From the NCBI GenBank assembly GCA_910577015.1, contig CAJTKU010000015.1:1-59706 (forward strand): 59,706 bases of DNA, written 5' to 3'. Of the stretch, positions 1-6,428 are shown piece after piece. The position numbers were made by a program, and so were the translations under genes. Below the pieces are notes generated by a model. The model made no database searches, was not told the origin of the DNA, and saw only the letters and a list, made by a program, of their open reading frames with translations. Each line of letters starts with the position of its first letter. The stretch's first letter is position 1. This stretch comes from an uncultured Lachnospiraceae bacterium. Lineage in GTDB: Bacteria > Bacillota > Clostridia > Lachnospirales > Lachnospiraceae.

Positions 1-49
1 AGGTATTTCCGTCTTTAATTTATTCAGTTGTAACACATGTATTGTAATC

Positions 50-76
50 CTACAACTCGCATAAAATGAGTGCTAA
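50..76. promoter_or_regulatory. CIRCE-like HrcA operator upstream of htpG
   Basis: The right half is a perfect CIRCE half-site, GAGTGCTAA (68-76). The left half, CTACAACTC (50-58), matches TTAGCACTC at 6 of 9 positions, and the two are separated by the canonical 9 nt. CIRCE is the binding site of the heat-shock repressor HrcA. It lies just upstream of the -35 box of the htpG promoter. That it binds HrcA is inferred; the degenerate left arm may weaken binding. Confidence 0.65.
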
Positions 77-83
77 TTTCTTG

Positions 84-112
84 TTGACTTTTCCCGGTTT
101 CGGATTTACACT
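84..112 (+). promoter_or_regulatory. Sigma-A type promoter of htpG
   Basis: A TTGACT -35 box (84-89) and a TACACT -10 box (107-112) are separated by 17 nt, about 50 nt before the htpG start. The CIRCE-like operator lies just upstream, which suggests heat-shock control of a vegetative promoter. Confidence 0.65.
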
Positions 113-163
113 TTACTTTAAGTGAAAACTGTAAATTAATGAAAGAAAAGGAAGTGGATTCAT

Positions 164-2221
164 ATGGCAGCAAAAACAGGTAGTTTGTCAATCAACAGTG
201 AAAATATTTTCCCGATTATTAAAAAGTGGTTATATTCAGACCATGATATATTTTACAGGGAATTGATTTCCAACGGATGTGATGCGATTACCAAATTGCA
301 GAAGCTTGACATGATGGGGGAATATGTCCTGCCTGAAGGCTACAAGGCAAAAATGGAGGTATTGGTCAATCCCGAAAAAAAGACGCTGGTATTTAAGGAC
401 AACGGACTCGGCATGACGGCGGAAGAGGTGGAGGAGTATATTAACCAGATTGCTTTTTCCGGCGCAACGGATTTTATTGAAAAATATAAGGACAAGAGCA
501 ATGCGGACCAGATTATCGGACATTTCGGTCTTGGTTTCTACTCTGCTTTCATGGTTGCGGATGAAGTGCATATAGACACCCTGTCCTACAAGGAGGGGGC
601 AAAGCCTGTTCATTGGGAATGTGACGGCGGAACGGAATTTTCCATGGAGGAAGGCGACAGGAGTGAAGTGGGAACGACAGTCACTTTATACCTGATGGAG
701 GATTGTCTCGAGTTCTGCAATGAGTATAAGGCAAAAGAGGTTATCAAAAAGTACTGTTCCTTTATGCCGACGGAGATTTATCTGAGTAAAGAAGAAACAA
801 AGGATACCCAGATTATCAAGGCAGAAGAAAAACTGGATACAGACACGGTGGTGGAAACCATTAAGCCCGAAAAGGAGGATGAACCTGAAAAGCTGAAAAT
901 TGTGAAACGTCCAGAGCTTTTAAATGACACGCATCCCCTCTGGATGAAAAATCCCAGCGAGGTTACAAAGGAAGAGTATCTGGAATTTTACAGGAAGGTA
1001 TTTCAGGATTATAAAGAGCCGTTGTTCTGGATTCACCTGAATATGGACTATCCGTTCAACCTGAAGGGGATTCTCTATTTCCCTAAAATCAATATGGAGT
1101 ATGAATCCATAGAAGGAACCATCAAGCTGTATAACAATCAGGTATTTATTGCAGACAATATCAAGGAAGTCATTCCGGAGTTTCTGATGCTGTTAAAAGG
1201 CGTGATTGACTGCCCGGATTTGCCTTTGAATGTATCCAGGAGCGCGCTGCAAAACGACGGCTTCGTTAAGAAGATTTCCGATTATATCAGCAAGAAGGTT
1301 GCGGACAAGCTGGCAGGTCTCTGCAAAACGGAAAAAGAAGAGTATGAGAAATATTGGGATGACATCAGTCCGTTTATTAAGTTCGGCTGCTTAAAGGATG
1401 ACAAGTTCTGTGAGAAGATGACGGATTATATCTTGTTCAAGAATCTGGAGGGCAATTACATGACCCTGCCGGAATGCCTTGAGGTCAACAAGACAGACCC
1501 TGACGAAGTGGAAACGGCAACCGATGAAGAGGGCAATAAGGTAGAAGCCGAGGTTGTGGAGGAAAAGACAGCCGAGGCAGAAGAAGACGAAGAGGTTGAA
1601 GAGAAGGCAGAAAAGACCATCTATTATGTGACGGATGAACAGCAGCAGAGCCAGTACATCAACATGTTCAAGGCAGCAAAAATGGATGCCGTAATCCTGA
1701 CCCACAATATAGACCAGCCCTTTATCTCCCAGTTGGAGTCCAAAAATGAAGGTATCAAGTTCCAGAGGATTGACGCCGATTTGACGGACACCTTTAAGGC
1801 GAAAACCTCTAAAAAAGCCGAGGAAGAGATGAAGGCGCAGGCGGAAGCCATCGGCAAAATCATGAAGAAGGTTTTGAAGAAGGAAAAGCTTGAAGTCAAG
1901 GTGGAAAAGTTAAAGAACAAGAAAATTTCTTCCGTGATTACGCTTTCGGAAGAAAGCCGCCGGATGCAGGATATGATGAAGATGTATTCCATGAACGGCA
2001 TGGGCATGGGAGCATTTGGCTCAGAGGGGGAAACGCTGATTCTAAATGCAAACCATCCGCTGGTGCAGTATGTGACGGAGCATCAGGAGGGCGATAATGT
2101 GAAGATGATATGTGAACAGCTGTATGACCTTGCAAAGTTACAGCATGCGCCCCTTAGTCCGGAGGATATGACGAAATTTGTTGCCAGAAGCAATGATATC
2201 ATGCTTTTGTTGACAAAATAA
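164..2221 (+). CDS. htpG: Molecular chaperone HtpG (Hsp90)
   Basis: This is an ATP-dependent cytosolic chaperone of 685 residues. The GHKL ATPase domain is at the N-terminus: a helix ending in NGCDA near residue 40, DNGLGM, and GHFGLGFYSAF near residue 115. The middle-domain signature LPLNVSRSALQ is near residue 355, and the C-terminal dimerisation domain follows. The ATG is preceded by a GGAAGTGG Shine-Dalgarno-like stretch. Two charged stretches stand out: a linker near residues 215-245 and a Glu-rich segment near 445-485 inside the middle/C-terminal region. The gene is a single transcript between the CIRCE-like operator and a bidirectional terminator. The family assignment is secure. Confidence 0.97.
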   Translation: MAAKTGSLSINSENIFPIIKKWLYSDHDIFYRELISNGCDAITKLQKLDMMGEYVLPEGYKAKMEVLVNPEKKTLVFKDNGLGMTAEEVEEYINQIAFSGATDFIEKYKDKSNADQIIGHFGLGFYSAFMVADEVHIDTLSYKEGAKPVHWECDGGTEFSMEEGDRSEVGTTVTLYLMEDCLEFCNEYKAKEVIKKYCSFMPTEIYLSKEETKDTQIIKAEEKLDTDTVVETIKPEKEDEPEKLKIVKRPELLNDTHPLWMKNPSEVTKEEYLEFYRKVFQDYKEPLFWIHLNMDYPFNLKGILYFPKINMEYESIEGTIKLYNNQVFIADNIKEVIPEFLMLLKGVIDCPDLPLNVSRSALQNDGFVKKISDYISKKVADKLAGLCKTEKEEYEKYWDDISPFIKFGCLKDDKFCEKMTDYILFKNLEGNYMTLPECLEVNKTDPDEVETATDEEGNKVEAEVVEEKTAEAEEDEEVEEKAEKTIYYVTDEQQQSQYINMFKAAKMDAVILTHNIDQPFISQLESKNEGIKFQRIDADLTDTFKAKTSKKAEEEMKAQAEAIGKIMKKVLKKEKLEVKVEKLKNKKISSVITLSEESRRMQDMMKMYSMNGMGMGAFGSEGETLILNANHPLVQYVTEHQEGDNVKMICEQLYDLAKLQHAPLSPEDMTKFVARSNDIMLLLTK

Positions 2222-2262
2222 AAACATTGTGCAAGAATTGTGTATTGGAAAATGTGATATAG

Positions 2263-2294
2263 AAAAGAGTCCGGCAAGCCGGACCCTTTTCTTG
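2263..2294. terminator. Bidirectional intrinsic terminator
   Basis: A GTCCGGC/GCCGGAC stem with an AA loop is flanked by AAAAGAG on the left and CCTTTTCTTG on the right. It therefore gives a U-rich tail in both directions. It sits between the converging htpG and cupin genes and can serve both. Confidence 0.8.
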
Positions 2295-2329
2295 TTGAGT
2301 GCCAAATTATATTATAGGTATGGGTAGTA

Positions 2330-2770
2330 TCACTGGTTGTTTGTTGCAGTCGTGTTAGCTTTATCAAATGCGGCAGCAAGCCTGGCGCGGATAGCGTCAT
2401 CTACATAAACCATGGGGGAGTTGTCATCACAGGTATCATCCGCTTCCACAATCAGCACGGAAGCATCCTTGGAAAGGGTATGGGTATGGTATGTACCCTG
2501 CTTCACATTAAATATTTTATACGGTTCAAGCGCAATGCCGTGAATGTCCTGCAAAGTTTCATCTTCAGCGATAAACAAGGTGCAACTGCCTTTTAACAGG
2601 ATAAATGCCTCATCCGTAAGACTGTGCTGCTGGAAGTTGCCGATATTCTGAATCTCCAGTTCGGGATGGTAGTTGAGCATGGCAACCCTGAAATCCCTGC
2701 AGTGTATAAGCGGCTGATACCCGATACCGTCAAATGAAATGACATCAATCAAATTTTCCAATCTGTCCAA
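2330..2770 (-). CDS. Small cupin-fold protein, function unknown
   Basis: The protein has 146 residues. It looks like a single-domain cupin: a Gly/Pro-spaced beta pattern with HPELEIQNIG, a Thr-Asp-Glu-Ala segment (LTDEAFILLKGSCTLF), and GTYHTHTL, where histidines would lie in the second cupin motif. The start is a TTG preceded by GAGGAGG at about 8 nt spacing; no ATG fits as well. Such stand-alone cupins often bind a metal and a small molecule, but nothing here indicates a substrate. It is a monocistronic gene convergent with htpG. The fold is likely and the function is unknown. Confidence 0.7.
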   Translation of the reverse strand: MDRLENLIDVISFDGIGYQPLIHCRDFRVAMLNYHPELEIQNIGNFQQHSLTDEAFILLKGSCTLFIAEDETLQDIHGIALEPYKIFNVKQGTYHTHTLSKDASVLIVEADDTCDDNSPMVYVDDAIRARLAAAFDKANTTATNNQ

Positions 2771-2915
2771 TTGTGATACCTCCTCAAGTTGTTGTATTCA
2801 GTATAACAGTGAAAAAAGGAGATTTCGGTGTCCGCTTTTTTAGAAACGTATCAAAATTTTACCAAAAACAGAATTAGAAGGTCTGAAAAAATCTGGTGAA
2901 AGAAATGAGGAAAAT

Positions 2916-3419
2916 ATGCACGATAAATTAACCGCAAGTGATATTAGAAAGATGGAAGAGGAAATTGAATACCGCAAGCTGGTATTAAGGCCCCGGCTTC
3001 TGGAGGATGTAAAAGAGGCAAGGGCGCATGGGGACCTGAGTGAAAATTTTGAGTATTATGCTGCAAAAAGGGAAAAAAACAAAAATGAAAGCAGGATTCG
3101 TTTTCTGGACCGCATGATACGTACAGCTGAAGTGATTTCGGATGCATCTGCCGAGGATGAAGTCGGCATCAACAATACGGTAACGGTGGAATTTGCGGAG
3201 GACAAAAGCATAGAGGTTTTTAAGATTGTCACGACGGTACGCGGTAATTCCCTCGAGGGGCTTATCAGCAATGAATCCCCCCTGGGAAAAGCGCTTTTGG
3301 GACACAAAGCCGGAGATACCGTGCATGTGCAGGTAAACTCCGGCTTTGGATATGACGTAATAATCAAAAAGATTGAAAATACGGTGGATGACGGTTCTGA
3401 CAAAATCAGAAGTTTTTAA
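2916..3419 (+). CDS. GreA/GreB family transcription elongation factor
   Basis: At 167 residues it has the usual GreA length. The N-terminal antiparallel coiled coil carries the conserved tip motif GDLSENFEYYAAK (residues 38-50). In GreA the acidic residues of this tip reach the RNA polymerase active site and stimulate cleavage of backtracked RNA. The C-terminal FKBP-like domain (about residues 85-165) includes SPLGKALLGHKAGD. ATG follows a GAGGA site. It may be the only greA of the genome or a paralogue; the window cannot say. The stop overlaps the degV stop region by 4 nt, tail to tail. Confidence 0.9.
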   Translation: MHDKLTASDIRKMEEEIEYRKLVLRPRLLEDVKEARAHGDLSENFEYYAAKREKNKNESRIRFLDRMIRTAEVISDASAEDEVGINNTVTVEFAEDKSIEVFKIVTTVRGNSLEGLISNESPLGKALLGHKAGDTVHVQVNSGFGYDVIIKKIENTVDDGSDKIRSF

Positions 3420-4324
3420 AAGGCCTTTTCTATGATGCCGAAACCAAGGGGGTAAGGGCCGGTGTGTACACTGATGGTGGCGCCTATTTGGTAAAGGGGC
3501 AGATGTTTGTCAGTGAGCTGGGAAGAGTCCTTTCGTTTTTCATTGATGACTGCAATCGCCAGATTCTTAAATTCCTCAGCCTCTTTTTTGTCATAGCCGA
3601 AACCGATGGCCAGACTGTAGGAGTGGATATCTTTGCCGGTCTCTTTTAAGTATTCCAGCAACAAATCAATGACTTTATCCATGGATTTTTTGCGGCTTCT
3701 GGTAATGCCGGAGGGGAATATTTCCCCTTCTTTCAAGGTAATAAGCGGTTTAATGCCAAGGATGGAGCCTGCTATGCCGGTTAATTTGCCGATGCGTCCG
3801 CCATGCTTCAAATACTCCATATCGCCGACTGTAAAAAAGATGCGTCCGGTGGATTTGATGGTTTCAAGGCGTGACACGACATCTTCGTATTCCCAGCCTG
3901 CTTCCTGCATCCTGACAGCTTCCAGAACGTAGAGTCCCTGCAATACGGTGTTGACCGTGGCGTCAATCACGGTGATTTTTGCATGGGGATAATTTTCCAG
4001 TATCATGTCTTTTGCCGTGAGCGCGGACTGCATGGAACCGCTGAATTTGGTGGTAATGCAGATGCAGATAACGGGAATTTCCTTTTTGACAAGGGGTTCA
4101 AATACATCGGCATAGTCCTGCACGGAAGGCATGGAAGATTTGGGGAAGACTTTCGGGTTCGTTACCATCTCCTCATAAAAATCCCTTATGCCGATATCTA
4201 CGATTTCTTTTTGATAATTCTGCCCGTCAAAAGATACATAAAACGGAACGACTATTAGATTTTTTTCTTTGACAAGTTCTGTAGGCAAATCACATGAGCC
4301 ATCGGTTATAATCTGATAATTCAT
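3416..4324 (-). CDS. DegV family fatty-acid-binding protein
   Basis: The protein has 302 residues with a typical DegV start, IITDGSCDLP, the MPSVQDYADVFEPL segment near residue 65, and CICITTKFSGSMQSA near residue 87. DegV/FakB-type proteins bind a fatty acid and can present it to a DhaK-like kinase for phosphorylation in exogenous fatty acid use. No kinase gene is adjacent, so that role is only known for the family. It has its own promoter at 4363-4391 with a palindrome next to the -35 box. GAGAGGA precedes the ATG. Confidence 0.93.
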   Translation of the reverse strand: MNYQIITDGSCDLPTELVKEKNLIVVPFYVSFDGQNYQKEIVDIGIRDFYEEMVTNPKVFPKSSMPSVQDYADVFEPLVKKEIPVICICITTKFSGSMQSALTAKDMILENYPHAKITVIDATVNTVLQGLYVLEAVRMQEAGWEYEDVVSRLETIKSTGRIFFTVGDMEYLKHGGRIGKLTGIAGSILGIKPLITLKEGEIFPSGITRSRKKSMDKVIDLLLEYLKETGKDIHSYSLAIGFGYDKKEAEEFKNLAIAVINEKRKDSSQLTDKHLPLYQIGATISVHTGPYPLGFGIIEKAF

Positions 4325-4362
4325 AAGACAATCCTCTCTTTATGTATAACAGTTCATATGGT

Positions 4363-4391
4363 ATTGTAATACATCAAAAAAGTATTGTCTA
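4363..4391 (-). promoter_or_regulatory. Promoter of degV
   Basis: Read on the minus strand there is a TAGACA -35 box (4391-4386), a 17-nt spacer, and a TACAAT -10 box (4368-4363), about 40 nt before the degV start. Confidence 0.7.
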
Positions 4392-4398
4392 CACATTT

Positions 4399-4417
4399 TG
4401 TAGTTTTAATTACTACA
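4399..4417. promoter_or_regulatory. Palindromic operator candidate beside degV promoter
   Basis: TGTAGT (4399-4404) and ACTACA (4412-4417) form a perfect inverted repeat around a 7-nt AT centre, 8 nt upstream of the degV -35 box. A dimeric regulator, for example of the MarR type often seen in fatty-acid control, could bind here. The identity of the regulator is a guess. Confidence 0.4.
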
Positions 4418-4460
4418 TAATGAAAAAATTGTATTACTTAATGCATTCAGTAATATAAAT

Positions 4461-4516
4461 GCGTCCCTGATATGCCATGATACCTGTAAAGGTATCTGTC
4501 ATCCATACAGGGACGC
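4461..4516 (-). terminator. Long hairpin terminator after the SpoIID-like gene
   Basis: Outer arms GCGTCCCTG/CAGGGACGC and inner arms GATACC/GGTATC form a 56-nt hairpin starting 8 nt beyond the stop of the minus-strand gene. No strong U-run follows, so termination efficiency is uncertain. It could also stop antisense reading from degV's upstream side. Confidence 0.55.
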
Positions 4517-4523
4517 GAAATAA

Positions 4524-5801
4524 TCAACCCGGTTCAGCTATCCTGCTGACGCCAACATAGATTCGGGAGATGGCATACCAGGTTGCAAAATCCGTAACCC
4601 CTGTAGCCGGAAGTCCGAAAATCTGCTGGAAGGTGCGGACAGCCTGTGCTGTGCGGGGGCCGTATATACCGTCGGCCACAATGGTCGGAATGGCGGGATA
4701 GTTCTGGGCAATCCGGTTGAGCTGCTGTTGCAGCTGGCGGACTTTGTCGCCGGAAGCTCCGATGTTTAAGTTGTAGCCGGGCCAGGATGAGGGAATGCCG
4801 GAAATCGAATCCGCCGAATTGATATACATATCATTTCCGTAATAGTAACGAATGATTTCAATGGCAGAGTATCCTTCGTCACCCAGATATTTGGAGCCCC
4901 ACTGGCTTAGTCCATTACAGGTTACCCGCTGTCCGTCGCAGTAAGAAGTAAAGATGGGCTGACGCACGCCGGGCCGGGAAAGGTAGTTGTTAAAAATATT
5001 GTCCACAAGCCGGCTTATATTTTCGTAAATGTTGCGGCCGTAAATCCATTTCTGGTCGTAGGCGGTGGAGTTGGTTATGGTAAAGTCATAGCCCTGATTC
5101 CTGTACCATTCCGTGTAAACCCGGTTCAATGTAAAAGACATGATGGCCAGAACATTGGCATAAATGGAGGCTTCAGGCCATGTGGCATAGATTTCCGAAG
5201 AAGCCACATTTTTGATGTAGTCGGTATATTTTACCCAATAATTGGGGGCGCTTCTGTCGGAAGGGACGCCGTCATGGACAATGACGTATTCGGGAATGAC
5301 TACACGGCTGAGTACAATCTCTCCGCTTTCCGCAACAGGTTTTATTTCTGCTTCCGGTATTTTGGGAGGATATTCTCCCCAAAGGGTATGGTCAGGAATT
5401 AAGACCAGTTTTTCCTCTTCTTCCGTGACTTCCAGAGGATTCATCCGGATAGGCTGGAAAGAAGTTTCATCGGCAAGAAGTTCCGAGCCGGTTACCAGGA
5501 CCGGTTCATAGCCGGGGGCGGTAACCGTAATATTATATTCGGCGTAAGGCTGTACCTCGCTCTCCGGCTCGAGACTGTATTCCAGCGGCGGGGCAGGCAG
5601 CTCCACGGTTTCGGTAAGACCGGAGCTGTCGGTGGAGAGTTCTTCTATAACAGTATCAGGATTGCCGGAATAAGAGATGGATACGGTGGCATCCTGGATG
5701 GGAATCTGCCCTAAGGAGGATATGACGTTGATTCGCAGGGAGCCGGCCGAGGAGTTATCGGCGCCGGGCGGTGTCTGGGCAGCATGCAGGTTTTTGTACA
5801 T
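4524..5801 (-). CDS. SpoIID/LytB-like protein with C-terminal peptidoglycan-binding domain
   Basis: The protein has 425 residues. An N-terminal beta domain (about 25-125) resembles the carboxypeptidase regulatory-like fold. A central SpoIID-like region (about 195-325) contains ASIYANVLAIMSF and CNGLSQWGSKYLG. A PG_binding_1 domain follows at about 335-410 (GASGDKVRQLQQQLN, DGIYGPRTAQAVRTFQ). I chose the ATG at 5801 because GAGG lies 7 nt upstream; a longer frame reaches 5816. No signal peptide or membrane helix is visible, which is odd for a cell-wall protein. A SigE-like -10 (CATATACT) lies upstream on the minus strand, so sporulation expression is possible but inferred. Confidence 0.75.
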   Translation of the reverse strand: MYKNLHAAQTPPGADNSSAGSLRINVISSLGQIPIQDATVSISYSGNPDTVIEELSTDSSGLTETVELPAPPLEYSLEPESEVQPYAEYNITVTAPGYEPVLVTGSELLADETSFQPIRMNPLEVTEEEEKLVLIPDHTLWGEYPPKIPEAEIKPVAESGEIVLSRVVIPEYVIVHDGVPSDRSAPNYWVKYTDYIKNVASSEIYATWPEASIYANVLAIMSFTLNRVYTEWYRNQGYDFTITNSTAYDQKWIYGRNIYENISRLVDNIFNNYLSRPGVRQPIFTSYCDGQRVTCNGLSQWGSKYLGDEGYSAIEIIRYYYGNDMYINSADSISGIPSSWPGYNLNIGASGDKVRQLQQQLNRIAQNYPAIPTIVADGIYGPRTAQAVRTFQQIFGLPATGVTDFATWYAISRIYVGVSRIAEPG

Positions 5802-5898
5802 GGTATGACCTCGCACATTTACTTATCTACAGTATATGCAGAAGGCCGGTTTTATGTAACAGTTCAGCCAAACGGTAACGGTTTTATTGAACGGATTC

Positions 5899-5927
5899 TT
5901 GACGATATTGATTATTTTAAGTATAAT
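5899..5927 (+). promoter_or_regulatory. Promoter of the small secreted protein gene
   Basis: A TTGACG -35 box (5899-5904), a 17-nt AT-rich spacer and a perfect TATAAT (5922-5927) lie 45 nt before the start at 5973. Confidence 0.8.
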
Positions 5928-5972
5928 TTAAATCGGGGAATGAAAAATTATAATTGTGTAAGGAGGAACATT

Positions 5973-6254
5973 ATGGGGAAAAAATTAAAAACGGTTTTTA
6001 AAATATTTTGTGTTGCCATGCTGTGTACGTTTATGCTTTCGTCAGAAGCATTGGCGGCTACAAAGATGGCTGCATATGAGTCAATGTCCCATTTCAGGTG
6101 TAATAACAGTAGCTGTGGGGCATATTTGTGGGAGCAGCCTGGCCTGAGTTTGGCATGTACTTCTTGCGGATTGTTTACCCAAGCTTACCGATGTAAGGCA
6201 TGCAATCGAAACTATGACATTTGTCCAAATGGGCATTACAGCGAAATATATTAA
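5973..6254 (+). CDS. Small secreted cysteine-rich (zinc-ribbon-like) protein
   Basis: The protein has 93 residues. A signal peptide of about 30 residues (MGKKLKTVFKIF, hydrophobic core, SSEALAA then cleavage) precedes a cysteine-rich mature part. That part has CNNSSC, CTSC, CKAC and CPNGH spacings, which look like one or two zinc-ribbon knuckles. The start is the ATG with AAGGAGG 7 nt upstream; the frame stays open further upstream but without a signal peptide. The gene is flanked by its own promoter and a perfect terminator, so it is a complete transcription unit. I do not recognise the family, and an exported zinc ribbon is unusual. Confidence 0.75.
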   Translation: MGKKLKTVFKIFCVAMLCTFMLSSEALAATKMAAYESMSHFRCNNSSCGAYLWEQPGLSLACTSCGLFTQAYRCKACNRNYDICPNGHYSEIY

Positions 6255-6266
6255 GACAGGGATATC

Positions 6267-6304
6267 AAGAAACGGTTGAAAGCTTATGATTTCAACCGTT
6301 TCTT
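6267..6304 (+). terminator. Intrinsic terminator, 15-bp perfect stem
   Basis: AAGAAACGGTTGAAA and its exact complement TTTCAACCGTTTCTT enclose an 8-nt loop, 12 nt after the stop of the small secreted protein gene. Confidence 0.8.
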
Positions 6305-6383
6305 GTCAGTTGTATGCGCAACGGCGTGCAGAGGAGGAGAAGGTTGAAGGAAAAGCACTTTCAACTTGATGTTTCAGGGCCTG

Positions 6384-6412
6384 TTCCCGCATGGAATGGG
6401 TTCATGCGGGAA
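6384..6412 (+). promoter_or_regulatory. Start-site hairpin of lipoprotein A
   Basis: TTCCCGCATG and CATGCGGGAA form a perfect 10-bp stem with a 9-nt loop. Its 3' arm runs into the purine-rich stretch before the start codons at 6417/6429. The same structure, with different loop and shifted pairs, precedes the paralogue at 8715-8751. It may govern ribosome access or be an RNA-binding site; the role is inferred. Confidence 0.6.
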
Positions 6413-6428
6413 GGGCATGGGGATAAAT

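Noticed and set aside
6366..6428. Earlier TTG start of lipoprotein A
   Set aside because: It would place 17 or more extra residues, including the hairpin, before the lipoprotein signal peptide; the paralogue begins at the equivalent of 6417/6429.
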